NCBI GenBank assembly: GCA_963759125.1 | Contig: CAVWXN010000007.1 | Coordinates: 124,001-188,000 of the forward strand | Origin: JABDQA01 sp963759125 | Lineage (GTDB): Bacteria; Desulfobacterota; Desulfobulbia; Desulfobulbales; Desulfocapsaceae | DNA length: 64,000 nt | Reading direction: 5' to 3' | In this document: piece after piece, positions 39,198 through 49,424 of the stretch | Numbering within the stretch: position 1 is the stretch's first letter | Layout: every line of letters starts with the position of its first letter | Notes under the pieces: model-generated | Told to the model about the DNA's origin: nothing | The model's database searches: none | The model's input: the letters and a program-made list of their open reading frames with translations, nothing else | Translations under genes and position numbers: made by a program

Positions 39198-42100
39198 GTG
39201 TATAAAGTGAACCCCAAATCGAGCATGGCATCTTCTAAAAATTCAGCGACAGGGTTAACGGTCAGCCAGTCTCGTATCTGGACTGGACAGATGCTCAGTC
39301 CGGACAAGCCGCTCTATAATATGGCCATGGAATTTCTTATCGAAGGCGCTGTCCTGCCCTCGATTTTCAGCACCGCCTTCCAGAAAGTAATTGATGAGAG
39401 TGACGCCCTGCGCACCATCTTCAGAGAGCAGCACGGGGTTCCCTCCCAACACATTGTCGATGAACTTCGTTTCGAACCGGAATTGATCGATCTCTCAGAC
39501 TTCGCTTCCCCCGGTGAAGCCGCTGATAAGCTTCTGAATCTCAGAGCCAAGGAACAGTTTACGCTGACTGAACGGCTATTTGACAGTGCCCTGGTAAAAC
39601 TTGGGAGCAACCGTTTTATCTGGTTCATCAACCAGCACCACTTGATCTGCGATGCCTGGTCGTGCACAATTCTGCAGCAGCGCTTGGCCCACTTTTACCG
39701 GCTGGCCCTCGAAAATCGGCTCGACGAGGCACCACCATCACCTCAATTCCAGGATTACAGGAGCGCTGAAAGAAAGGTGAGGAATCTGGCTGAGGGCCAT
39801 GACGCCGCCAAGTACTGGACGGAAAAATTCATACACGAGCGCCCCGTGCTTGAACTCTATGGGCAAAGGGCTGATTCCCCGTCCACGGCATCCCGCAGAC
39901 TTTCCTGGGACATTGGACAGGAAAGATCGGAAAAGCTGCGGGCGCTCACCAAGGTTGCTCCAATCAGATCGATCAGCCAGGATCTCTCGCTCTATTATAT
40001 GTTCTCTGCGCTCTTATTTGCCTACATGCACCGGGTGAGCGGGCAAAGCGACCTGGTAATAGGCAGCCCCAGCCACAACCGTTCGACCTTTGCACACAAA
40101 GAGACGTTGGGACTCTTTGTCGAACTTTTTCCACTGCGGCTCACCATCGGGCCCGAAGACACCTTCCGTTCCCTGATCGAATCAGTGATCCCGGAGGCTA
40201 ATCAGCTGCTGCGCCACGCGCTGCCTGGTGCAAGCAGCGGGATTCCCGGTGACTGCTATGCGGTCGTCCTCAACTATCTGAATGTAGCCTTTGATGATTT
40301 TAACAACATGCCGACCCACTGTTCCTGGATTCACTCAGGCTTTGGTGACCGGGGGCATGCCCTGCGGCTGCAGGTACACGATTTCGACCGGACCGGCTCA
40401 TACACACTGCTGTTTGATGTAAATAAAGAGACAGTTCCCGTTTCAGTTCGGGAGCATCTCGTGGACCATTTTCTCAATCTTGTGGATGCGCTTCTTAATG
40501 ATCTCGACACCCGCATAGATCACGTCTCTCTGCTCAGCAGAGAGGAAACCGAGCTCTTGGCGCACTCTTACAACGATACCACCGCCGCTCTTCCGCAAGT
40601 GTCCAGCATCCTCGAGTTATTCGAGGAACAGGTCAGTGCAGTCCCCGAGGCGACAGCAGTAGCTCAAGACAAGGCGGAATTATCGTACCGGCAGCTCGAC
40701 CAGACCTCGGGAATAATCGCTTCAAACCTGAAACGAATGGGGATCGGCAGCGGAGATATCGTGGCCGTCTATATGGACAGATCGATATCACTGGTCGTTT
40801 CACTTCTGGCCATCATCAAAGCCGGGGCAGCCTTTGTGCCCATTGACACCACCTTCCCCGAGCAGCGCCTCGCCTATGTGCTGGATGACAGCGGCTGCAC
40901 TCTCTTACTGACCAGCGGTGAACTCAAATCGGCGTTGCCCGAGGTAAACGCGAAAATTATCGAATACGGTGCAATCAGCGGGAAATTCCCGGCAGATGGT
41001 GCGCCCCCTCCCCAGTTGCAAGAGCCAGGCAGCCGGTCACTTGCTTACATGATCTACACCTCAGGGTCCACCGGCCGTCCGAAAGGGGTGATGATCGAAC
41101 ACCGCTCGCTCTTGAACTATCTATGCTGGGCCCGCAAGGAATACATGACGGATGGACCCCATGATTTGCCTCTGTTTTCGAGCGTAGCCGCCGACCTGAC
41201 CATCACTTCCATATTCCTGCCCCTTATTTCAGGCAGCACGGTGGTGGTCTATCCCGAGAGCAAGGACGGGCTGGATCTTTCGATTATGGAGGTCTACAGA
41301 GATGACAGAGTCGATATAATCAAGCTTACCCCTTCCCACCTCGCCCTGCTCGACGGCTCGAAAACACTCCCTGCGAGGCTGAAAAAACTGATTGTCGGCG
41401 GGGAAGACTTCAAAGCAAGCCTGGCCCGCAGGGTAGCGAGTCTCTATGGCGGGAAGATCGCCATATACAACGAATACGGCCCCACAGAAGCGACCGTAGG
41501 CTGCATGATCTACCGGTTTGACCCGGCGCGGGACACCCAGGCCTCTGTTGCCATTGGCAGGCCCATAGACAATCTTCGCATCTACCTTCTTGACGGAGCC
41601 CTTAATCCCGTCCCCGTTGGGGTCAAGGGGCACCTCTACATAGCCGGCACAGGACTGGCCCGGGGATATCACCACCAGGACGAGATGACCGCAGAGAAAT
41701 TCATCGAGGACCCGTTTCATCCCGGGGAGATGATGTATTGCAGCGGCGACATCGGCCGCTGGCGGTCCGCTGGGGTGATGGATTATCTGGGCCGCAGCGA
41801 TGACCAGGTGAAAGTCAGGGGCTTCAGGATCGAACGGGGCGAGATCGAGGGCGCCCTTTGCGAGATCGACGGCATCAATGAATCGTTTACCCAAATCATC
41901 GAGCATGGCGGACCAGGCGCTGAAGATAATCTAGTCCGTTGCCGCTCCTGCGGACTGCCTGCCAACGTCCCCAAAGCCGACCTCGACGACAAGGAGATCT
42001 GCGCGCCGTGCCGGAATTTCGACGAGCAACGGTATCTGGCTGAGCAGTATTTCAAATCGGAAGGCGATCTCCGACAGATCCTTGAGCGGGCCAAGCAAAA

Positions 42101-45100
42101 CCGCCGGGGTCGCTATGACTGCCTGATGCAGTACAGCGGCGGCAAAGACAGCACCTTTGCCCTTTACAAGCTGGTTGAGATGGGGATGCATCCGCTGGTG
42201 TTCAGTTTCGACAACGGCTTCATTCCGGAAAGCGCCAAGGACAATGTCCGGCGGATCGTCGAAGACCTGAGGCTCGATCTCCACTGGGGCGAAACGCCGG
42301 CAATGAACGAAATCTTCGTCGACAGTCTCCGCCGCTTCAGCAATGTCTGTAACGGCTGCCAGAAGGTAATCAATACCATGAGCGTTTCCCTGGCCCAGGA
42401 GTACGACATTGACTATATCTTTACGGGTCTTTCACGAGGTCAGAGCTTTGCTACACGGGTTGCCGAGCTACTCAATATCGGGGTGGCAGACATCGAAGAA
42501 GTGGACGAAGCTGTACTGGCAGCCCGCAAAGCCTACCATCAGATGGATGACGCGGTGAATCGCCATCTTGACGTGAGCGTCTTTGACGACGAAACGGTCT
42601 TTGAAAGAATCCAGTTTATAGATTTTTATCGTTACTATGATGTACCGCTCTCGGAAGTTCTCCAATTCCTCAACACCAGGACACCCTGGACCCGTCCCCC
42701 GGACACCGGCAGATCAACCAACTGTTTGATCAACGAAGCGGGGATCTTTATCCATAAAAAGGAGTACGGGTATCATAACTATGCCGTGCCCTACAGCTGG
42801 GATGTGCGACTGGGACACAAACAGCGGGACAGTGCCCTGAAAGAGCTCGAAGATGACATCGATGAGGCGCGTGTCCACAGGATGCTCAAGGAGATCGGCT
42901 ACGATCCTGATGAAAAAGTCTCGAGTACTGTTGATAAGCGTATCGTGGCCTACTACGTGGGAGAAAGAGACTTTGCCCCCGATGAGTTGCGCGCATCTCT
43001 TTCTCTCACGCTTCCTCCCAATATGATCCCGGCATATTTTCTCCGGCTGCAGTCTTTCCCACTCAATCCGACCGGCAAAATCGATCACCGTGCCCTGCCG
43101 CTCCCAGGTGACAATGAGCTGCCCCGGGTAGCCGAGTTTAAACCTCCTCGGAACAAGACAGAAGAAACCCTTACAGAGATATGGGAGCGTGTCCTGGGAG
43201 TAGAGCGTATCGGAATTTTAGATAACTTTTTCGACCTGGGTGGGGATTCCATTCTCAATATCCAGATCGTCTCACGGGCAGTCAAAGCCGGGGTCCAGAT
43301 CACGCCGGCCCTGCTCTTTCAAAATCAGACCATTGCCGACCTGGCGGAGGCAGCCTCCAGCGCTGAGGTTGAGAACGTCATTGAAGCAGGAAGCTCCGAA
43401 GTTTCGAAAGATTATTACAGTCCCTATCCCTTGACGCCGCTGCAGGAGGGTATGCTGTTTCATACCCTGAAAGAGCCGAACTCTGGGATCTATGTTGAAC
43501 AATACTGCTGCACCCTATCGGGTTCTCTTGACCTGGAAATTCTACAGAAGAGCTGGGAATCACTCGTCCAATATCATCCTGTGCTGCGTACTTCATTTAT
43601 CTGGGATGAGCTGGAGCAGCCACTTCAGCAAATCAACGAACAGGTCCCCATCGAATGGCATGTGGAACAAACCGGGCACAGAAGCAAGGATGATATTTCC
43701 CAGAGGATCGAGACCTATCTACACGAGGATAGAATAAGGGGCTTTCAGCTCAATAAGCCGCCATTGCTGCGCGTTGGGTTATTTGAACTGGATGATAGCA
43801 GGTATCGTTTTATCTGGTCGTTTCATCATATTATCTGTGACGGCTGGTCTTCCACTCAGATTATCCAGGAATTGGTGGCGGAGTATCATTCTCTCAATCA
43901 AGGAAAAACCATCTTCGAGCGACAGGAGCGCCCCTTTCGGGATTTTGTCAGCTGGATTCATGGTCAGGATTTCTCCAGTGCCAAACGTTTTTGGAAAGAG
44001 GAGCTTTCGGGCGCCACCAGTCCTACTCCGCTTCCGACCTACCAAGTTGACTCACAGCGACAGGGCTACGGAAGACATGCGTTGCCCCTGTCAACCGAAT
44101 TTACCGCCACGCTCAACGCCGCTGCGAGATCCAGACGTTTGACTGTCAACACCATCATCCAGGGAGCCTGGGCGCTTCTCCTGCACTTCTACAGCGGTGA
44201 GAATGAAATTATCTTCGGATCCACCTTGTCAGGCAGACCGCCATATTTTGAAGATGCGCAGACCATGGTCGGACTGTTTATCAATACCCTACCAATAAGG
44301 GTAGGAATAGAGCTGGATAGACCCTTTTCAGATTGGCTCGCCGCACTGCTTGAGAAGCAGGTTAGAATAAGGGATTTTGAAACTAGCTCTCTGGTGGACA
44401 TACAGGAATGGAGTGAATTCCAACCAGGTGTGCCGCTGTTTGATTCAATTGTAGTTTTCGAAAATGTTCCCACCAGTCGAACGGGATCTGACAACCCGAC
44501 TGAAATTACCATTGATCAGGTTGAATATCACGAGCAGAGCAATTTCCCCATATCGATAATTGCATTGCCGGGAGAGCAGCTGACTCTCGTTGCATTTTAT
44601 GAGAGGACCTTTTTTGCCGATGACCACATATCACGTCTTTTGGGTCATGTGAGAACCATAGTTGAGCAGTTTATTGATAAGCCGGATCAGCACCTTGGAT
44701 CGCTCTCACTGCTCTCGCCGCAAGAGCAGGAGCAACTCGCCTTATGGCAGGGCCAAACCTCGTCTCACCACTTACAAGGGAACGTTCTGCAATTGTTTGA
44801 AGAGCAGGCATCACTTCATCCTGAAAAGGATGCTGTTTGTTATGGCCTGGAAACACTGAGCTATCGCGAAATCAACCGAAGAGCCAATCGCCTCACCCAC
44901 TACCTGGGCAAACAGGATCTCCAGAAGGGTTCCTATATCGGCATTTACATGGACCGCTCCATGGAGATGATTGTTGCCCTGCTGGCAGTCTTAAAGTCCG
45001 GCTTGGCATATGTCCCGCTGGACCCCGATTACCCTGAGAGCCGAATAGGCTATATGCTCGCTGATGCAAAGCCCGCAGCTGTTCTCACTCTTGAACGATG

Positions 45101-47444
45101 GTCTGCCACGCTCGTGGGGCATGAGGTCCGGTCCATATCCACTGACAGTAACGATCTGGGAATCGAGCACTGCAGCGAAGTAAATCCCGACATTTGTCCG
45201 GGGCCTGAAGATCTCGCTTACATAATTTATACCTCCGGCTCCACCGGAACCCCAAAAGGGGTAATGATCACCCATGGGAATCTTTATAACTCGACCAACC
45301 AGAGGCTTGTCTATTATGGCGTGAAACCAGAACGGTTTCTGCTGCTGTCGAGCATTTCGTTCGACAGCTCGGTTGCAGGTATATTCGGTACCCTCTGCTC
45401 AGGGGGATGTCTACATATCCCGGATCGGCACAAATTCAGGGAAGTCGATCATCTGGCCGCGCTGATTGAGCGCCACCAGATTTCGTGTATTCTGGCGATT
45501 CCCTCACTCTATGAGCATTTATTGAAGTATCATGCGGAGGAGATCACTTCGCTGAAATCGGTTATCGTCGCAGGCGAACCCTGCGGGCATGATCTGGTTG
45601 AAAGCCATCGATTCACCCTCCCACACGCTGGACTATTCAATGAATATGGACCAACCGAAGCCACTGTCTGGAGCACTGTATTTGACTGCAGCAACAGTTA
45701 TAAAGACAGTAACGTACCCATCGGCAAACCGATTGGCACCATGCAGACATTCGTCCTGGATGATTGGCGGCGTCAGCTGCCCCCTGGTCTGGCCGGTGAG
45801 TTGTATCTGGGCGGCGTCAGTATTTCTCCTGGTTATTTGAATCGTCCGGACCTCACCTCCGAACGTTTCCTGCAACTTAAATTTTCTGGGTCTGTTGAAC
45901 ATCGAATTTATAAAACCGGCGACATTGTCCGCTTTCTGGAAGATGGATCGCTCCAGTATCTGGGACGAAACGACGAACAAATCAAGATGCGGGGATTCCG
46001 TATCGAGCTGGGTGAAATCGAGTCTGCCTTGAGGAAACTGCCGGCCATACAGCAGGCAGCGGTTGTGCCGAAAAGAGCCGGGGACAATCCGGCCCGGCAA
46101 TCGACCAGATTCGCCCGCTTGGGTCAGACTCAGATAGTCGGCCTGGTTGCCTACGTCGAACCAGAATTAGAAGAGCAGCCCAATACCAGCGAGTTAAAGG
46201 CAGCACTGGCAGACCATCTACCGGGTTACATGATTCCAAGTGATGTCATTGTAGTGGAATCAATCCCGTTGAATCCAAATGGCAAAATAGATCGTGCCCG
46301 CCTGCCCGCCCCCTCCTCAATCGCTAATCGCATGAATGAGGATGGAGTTTTACCCGTTACGGAGTTGGAAAAAAATGTCGCAGCCGTCTGGCGTGACGTT
46401 CTAGACCGGGAAGAAATCTTTATGTTCGACAACTTCTTCGAGCTTGGCGGGCATTCCTTGCTAATGGTTCAACTTGCATCTAAGTTGAATAATGTTGCGA
46501 AAAAGACGATTACCATCTCAGACCTATATCAAGTACAAACACTCAAAGATCAAGTGAGACTGTTACATGAGCCGAATAGTAACAAAAACTTCAGCTCAGA
46601 TTCTGATGGCACTGCAACTTTCTTCTGGATTCATGGTGAAAGAAGTAACCGCCTCCTATCAAAATACTTAGATCCTGGACAGAGATTACATTTTATTTTT
46701 CACCAGAGTAGTGATGGTAAAGCCGCCAAATTTAAAACAATAGAAGATATTTCAAAATATTATCTCACGGAAATTCGTCGAATCCAAAAACAAGGACCAT
46801 ATTCTCTGGGTGGATATTGTGTGGGAGGAGTTTTAGCCTTTGAAATCGCTCAAATATTGATAAGTGAGGGTGAGGAGGTTTCAATCTTGTTTATGCTTGA
46901 TCCTTCTGAGCCTAAAGGGAAATCTAAAAGGCCAGACCTTTCAAATGGAGAACCTTCCTCGACAAACTATAGTTCGTCAGACTCAAGAAATAGATTGAGA
47001 AATTCTATCGAATATTCAATCTCCAGAAGGTTTGAGGACATAAAAATAATTTTTTACAGTAGAGCCTTAAGAAGACAGCTAGTTAAGGAAGGAACTGAAA
47101 AAATCAGACTCTTATTCGCTAAGTTTCGTTTATTTCTTGGTTTTCGTTTACCTGAAGATCTTAGGACTAACTACATATTAAAGGTTTATGAAGGTGCTTT
47201 GAAAAACTATTCACCCCAAGAATATCCAGGCAAAATTGTTCTATATTTTTCTGGGAAAATTCATTCCATGAGGAGCTATTATTCTCGAGTAAGTAAATTC
47301 AGTTGGTATGATATTGAAGCAAAAAATAAAGTTGTTTTTAAGGATGATGACGCTGATCACCTAGGTTTGGTGCTTGAACCTCATATTTCAAAGTGGGCCG
47401 AAAAGTTGAACAATTATCTACAAGAAAACAAAAAAACTAGCTGA
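39198..47444 (+). CDS. Two-module nonribosomal peptide synthetase C-A(PP-loop insert)-PCP-C-A-PCP-TE
   Basis: This 2748-residue protein starts with GTG at 39198 (an ATG at 39225 is possible). Order: C1 with H147-H148-x3-D152-A153 (usual DG is DA); A1 with its P-loop near 615-630 and code D-L-T-K-I-G-E-V-G-K, one residue from the Asn code I know. A1 is interrupted after its A8 motif (near 865-890) by a PP-loop domain and resumes at about 1240 with A10 NPTGK1294. PCP1 Ser1351 follows, then C2 HHIICDG 1543-1549, A2 (A3 motif near 2006; code D-S-A-L-I-A-E-V-W-K, not recognised), PCP2 Ser2420, and TE with nucleophile Cys2541 in GYCVGG. The TE-coding end is clearly AT-rich compared with the rest. 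C1 at the N-terminus implies an acyl group delivered from the free carrier protein. Confidence 0.93.
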   Translation: MYKVNPKSSMASSKNSATGLTVSQSRIWTGQMLSPDKPLYNMAMEFLIEGAVLPSIFSTAFQKVIDESDALRTIFREQHGVPSQHIVDELRFEPELIDLSDFASPGEAADKLLNLRAKEQFTLTERLFDSALVKLGSNRFIWFINQHHLICDAWSCTILQQRLAHFYRLALENRLDEAPPSPQFQDYRSAERKVRNLAEGHDAAKYWTEKFIHERPVLELYGQRADSPSTASRRLSWDIGQERSEKLRALTKVAPIRSISQDLSLYYMFSALLFAYMHRVSGQSDLVIGSPSHNRSTFAHKETLGLFVELFPLRLTIGPEDTFRSLIESVIPEANQLLRHALPGASSGIPGDCYAVVLNYLNVAFDDFNNMPTHCSWIHSGFGDRGHALRLQVHDFDRTGSYTLLFDVNKETVPVSVREHLVDHFLNLVDALLNDLDTRIDHVSLLSREETELLAHSYNDTTAALPQVSSILELFEEQVSAVPEATAVAQDKAELSYRQLDQTSGIIASNLKRMGIGSGDIVAVYMDRSISLVVSLLAIIKAGAAFVPIDTTFPEQRLAYVLDDSGCTLLLTSGELKSALPEVNAKIIEYGAISGKFPADGAPPPQLQEPGSRSLAYMIYTSGSTGRPKGVMIEHRSLLNYLCWARKEYMTDGPHDLPLFSSVAADLTITSIFLPLISGSTVVVYPESKDGLDLSIMEVYRDDRVDIIKLTPSHLALLDGSKTLPARLKKLIVGGEDFKASLARRVASLYGGKIAIYNEYGPTEATVGCMIYRFDPARDTQASVAIGRPIDNLRIYLLDGALNPVPVGVKGHLYIAGTGLARGYHHQDEMTAEKFIEDPFHPGEMMYCSGDIGRWRSAGVMDYLGRSDDQVKVRGFRIERGEIEGALCEIDGINESFTQIIEHGGPGAEDNLVRCRSCGLPANVPKADLDDKEICAPCRNFDEQRYLAEQYFKSEGDLRQILERAKQNRRGRYDCLMQYSGGKDSTFALYKLVEMGMHPLVFSFDNGFIPESAKDNVRRIVEDLRLDLHWGETPAMNEIFVDSLRRFSNVCNGCQKVINTMSVSLAQEYDIDYIFTGLSRGQSFATRVAELLNIGVADIEEVDEAVLAARKAYHQMDDAVNRHLDVSVFDDETVFERIQFIDFYRYYDVPLSEVLQFLNTRTPWTRPPDTGRSTNCLINEAGIFIHKKEYGYHNYAVPYSWDVRLGHKQRDSALKELEDDIDEARVHRMLKEIGYDPDEKVSSTVDKRIVAYYVGERDFAPDELRASLSLTLPPNMIPAYFLRLQSFPLNPTGKIDHRALPLPGDNELPRVAEFKPPRNKTEETLTEIWERVLGVERIGILDNFFDLGGDSILNIQIVSRAVKAGVQITPALLFQNQTIADLAEAASSAEVENVIEAGSSEVSKDYYSPYPLTPLQEGMLFHTLKEPNSGIYVEQYCCTLSGSLDLEILQKSWESLVQYHPVLRTSFIWDELEQPLQQINEQVPIEWHVEQTGHRSKDDISQRIETYLHEDRIRGFQLNKPPLLRVGLFELDDSRYRFIWSFHHIICDGWSSTQIIQELVAEYHSLNQGKTIFERQERPFRDFVSWIHGQDFSSAKRFWKEELSGATSPTPLPTYQVDSQRQGYGRHALPLSTEFTATLNAAARSRRLTVNTIIQGAWALLLHFYSGENEIIFGSTLSGRPPYFEDAQTMVGLFINTLPIRVGIELDRPFSDWLAALLEKQVRIRDFETSSLVDIQEWSEFQPGVPLFDSIVVFENVPTSRTGSDNPTEITIDQVEYHEQSNFPISIIALPGEQLTLVAFYERTFFADDHISRLLGHVRTIVEQFIDKPDQHLGSLSLLSPQEQEQLALWQGQTSSHHLQGNVLQLFEEQASLHPEKDAVCYGLETLSYREINRRANRLTHYLGKQDLQKGSYIGIYMDRSMEMIVALLAVLKSGLAYVPLDPDYPESRIGYMLADAKPAAVLTLERWSATLVGHEVRSISTDSNDLGIEHCSEVNPDICPGPEDLAYIIYTSGSTGTPKGVMITHGNLYNSTNQRLVYYGVKPERFLLLSSISFDSSVAGIFGTLCSGGCLHIPDRHKFREVDHLAALIERHQISCILAIPSLYEHLLKYHAEEITSLKSVIVAGEPCGHDLVESHRFTLPHAGLFNEYGPTEATVWSTVFDCSNSYKDSNVPIGKPIGTMQTFVLDDWRRQLPPGLAGELYLGGVSISPGYLNRPDLTSERFLQLKFSGSVEHRIYKTGDIVRFLEDGSLQYLGRNDEQIKMRGFRIELGEIESALRKLPAIQQAAVVPKRAGDNPARQSTRFARLGQTQIVGLVAYVEPELEEQPNTSELKAALADHLPGYMIPSDVIVVESIPLNPNGKIDRARLPAPSSIANRMNEDGVLPVTELEKNVAAVWRDVLDREEIFMFDNFFELGGHSLLMVQLASKLNNVAKKTITISDLYQVQTLKDQVRLLHEPNSNKNFSSDSDGTATFFWIHGERSNRLLSKYLDPGQRLHFIFHQSSDGKAAKFKTIEDISKYYLTEIRRIQKQGPYSLGGYCVGGVLAFEIAQILISEGEEVSILFMLDPSEPKGKSKRPDLSNGEPSSTNYSSSDSRNRLRNSIEYSISRRFEDIKIIFYSRALRRQLVKEGTEKIRLLFAKFRLFLGFRLPEDLRTNYILKVYEGALKNYSPQEYPGKIVLYFSGKIHSMRSYYSRVSKFSWYDIEAKNKVVFKDDDADHLGLVLEPHISKWAEKLNNYLQENKKTS
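41916..42917 (+). other. PP-loop (AANH superfamily) ATP-pyrophosphatase domain inserted in NRPS adenylation domain 1
   Basis: Between the A8 region and the A9/A10 end of A1 lie about 335 foreign residues. They open with two Cys pairs (C915-x2-C918, C935-x2-C938) like the zinc ribbon of N-acetyl sugar amidotransferases. The PP-loop is LMQYSGGKDSTFALYKL with SGGKDS at 980-985. A further C1051-x2-C1054 lies about 70 residues later, and C1176 is in GRSTNCLINEAG. PP-loop enzymes adenylate a carbonyl and then introduce N or S; relatives make thioamides (closthioamide CtaC, as I recall) and tRNA thionucleosides. The reading frame is continuous, so this is a real fusion. Boundaries are approximate. 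Confidence 0.88.
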
Positions 47445-47577
47445 CCTTCCCACTAACAGCAACCAGACAAAAGTCTATTATTTTTATATATTTAAAGTAT
47501 CAATTCTAAATTTTAATCAAATGGAGATTGGCTGCTCTATACAATTTTGATCTGAAAAAAATTGCATGATTGTCTCA

Positions 47578-49278
47578 CTATTGACCAGGTTTTTGCTTTA
47601 GATGAGTAATTAAACTATCAACCACCTTCGCCGTCGAACGTGCAAGCCCCAAAGATATGCTGGAATCTATGATCTGGCCACGGGTCATCGCGCCAACCGC
47701 AAAAAGCTGAAGATGTTGATTGAGCGGATTATTTGAGGCCGATTGCATCACCAGGTGGGTTTCAGGATCGATAAGGATAGAACCGCCCAGCTGTGTCTTG
47801 CTGCGCTCCCCTCCTCCCGGCTGACTTCGTTTAATCTGAACAACACCACTCTTCAATAAATTCCGGGTCAGTTCCGAGCTGTCCGTTTCAACCGAACGCG
47901 GTTGGCCGCGAGCGTCCACGCAGTAGGAAAAGCTATCCAAACGAGCTTCTCCATCGGCACTGTGATAACAAAAGTCAAACTCGCGGGTCAATTCGTTGTA
48001 CTCAAACTGATAATCATTTCCAAGTTTTGTGATTTCAACGATACCAGCCTCCAGCAAAGCCAAAAGTTTCTCTGCGTTGATCGCCGGCTGGGTCGCAGCG
48101 TGAATGAAAAATAGGGTATTGAACTCCCGGTCAAACCGGTTCTTTTCGGCCCGGCTCAGATGCAGATAGAGTTCCCTCACTATGGGGAAAATCTGCACAA
48201 GTACTGTTTGCCAGACGAGCTCACCATCCGGACCATCGCCTTCCAGGGCCCGGTTGAGATCTTCCCGGAGAAGGTGTGGCGTCGTTCCGCTTGGCTCAAC
48301 TATTTCCTGCCAGTCAATGGTGGTCCCATAGGCCTCGGACAATTCCCGGTCAAGCAATAGAAAAAGCTCAGACAGGGCGATTCGGTGAGGACTATCCACC
48401 AGGAGTTGGCGCAGTTTTTCGCAGGTAAAATAGCGATTTTGACGCGCCCCTATGCGTCCGCGCACACGGGGTATGAGCCCCCGCCGGGAGAAAAATGTGA
48501 GTTTTCGCGGCAAAGGGGGCGGTACATATTCCAGCCGCCCGGAACGGGAGCGACGAAACTGCCCTTCAGAAGTCAGGGTCAGGGCCGTTTCAATGGCACT
48601 CAGACTCGATCCGATGACCCCGACTTCAGCTCCGGGAGGGATGGCAGCGAGCAGTTTCGAGGCAGGCCAGGGCGAGGCGAAATATTTATCAAACTGGCTT
48701 GACTCAGACCAGTGACCGGTGGCCAGCAGCGCCCCTTGAAACGGCCCCTCAGTTTGGGTGAGCATTCTCTTCCTGCTTGTCAGGTAGAGAAACGAGTCTT
48801 CCGGCCATAGATCAAGGACCTCGCAATTGGTCCTGATGTGAAGGCTGATACCCAGTTCCTTCGCCCTTGAGACCGTTTCATCAAACTGACTCTTGAGGTA
48901 CTCGCCCATCACTTCACGAGGATAATGACTGCATTGATCAGCCTCAATGTCCGTTGCCGATAACTCTATATTCTGTTCGCAAAAATCCTGGTTCAAAACA
49001 GCTATGTTCTGACAAACCCAGCTCTGAAAGTCATCCGGCCTGGAAAACCGCACGGTCATGTCCTTGGCGCACATGTTGGTGATATGAAAGGGCAATACAC
49101 AGGCACCGTTATGCGGTAGCCCGGGCCCCACAACGCCATGTTTTTCAAAAAGATCGATACCGAGCCGAGCACCAAGCGCCCGTCCCTCTTCTCCAATGCG
49201 CTCCAATTTGTCAACCAGCTGGCAGAGCATGGAGACGGCGGTAAATCCTCCTCCAATGATGGCAAATCTGTAGATCAC
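47578..49278 (-). CDS. FAD/NAD(P)-binding oxidoreductase of the FAD_NAD_binding (HI_0933-unrelated) type
   Basis: The 566-residue protein begins with a Rossmann motif, FAIIGGGFTAVSMLCQL (residues 5-21), followed by the family-typical GPGLPHNGACVLPFHITNM. A second nucleotide-binding site is EVGVIGSSLSAIETALTL (near 222-239). The C-terminal part has LQLFAVGAMTRGQIIDSSIS, the usual FAD-proximal loop. The substrate is unknown. It converges on the NRPS gene with a 133-base AT-rich gap that shows no clear terminator. Whether it serves the cluster is uncertain. It is divergent from the MTHFR-like gene. Confidence 0.8.
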   Translation of the reverse strand: MIYRFAIIGGGFTAVSMLCQLVDKLERIGEEGRALGARLGIDLFEKHGVVGPGLPHNGACVLPFHITNMCAKDMTVRFSRPDDFQSWVCQNIAVLNQDFCEQNIELSATDIEADQCSHYPREVMGEYLKSQFDETVSRAKELGISLHIRTNCEVLDLWPEDSFLYLTSRKRMLTQTEGPFQGALLATGHWSESSQFDKYFASPWPASKLLAAIPPGAEVGVIGSSLSAIETALTLTSEGQFRRSRSGRLEYVPPPLPRKLTFFSRRGLIPRVRGRIGARQNRYFTCEKLRQLLVDSPHRIALSELFLLLDRELSEAYGTTIDWQEIVEPSGTTPHLLREDLNRALEGDGPDGELVWQTVLVQIFPIVRELYLHLSRAEKNRFDREFNTLFFIHAATQPAINAEKLLALLEAGIVEITKLGNDYQFEYNELTREFDFCYHSADGEARLDSFSYCVDARGQPRSVETDSSELTRNLLKSGVVQIKRSQPGGGERSKTQLGGSILIDPETHLVMQSASNNPLNQHLQLFAVGAMTRGQIIDSSISLGLARSTAKVVDSLITHLKQKPGQ

Positions 49279-49424
49279 AGATCCCTCCGGATTGTGAGCG
49301 GCGGATCAACCCGCTGCGACGTCCACTATCTGATTCCTCAGATTTGTAGTTTAGCATAAAAACCTTATCGGTCCGCTGTCTTTTCTTTGTCGCTGATTAT
49401 AGTAGCCCAAGGAGGTGTGCATCC

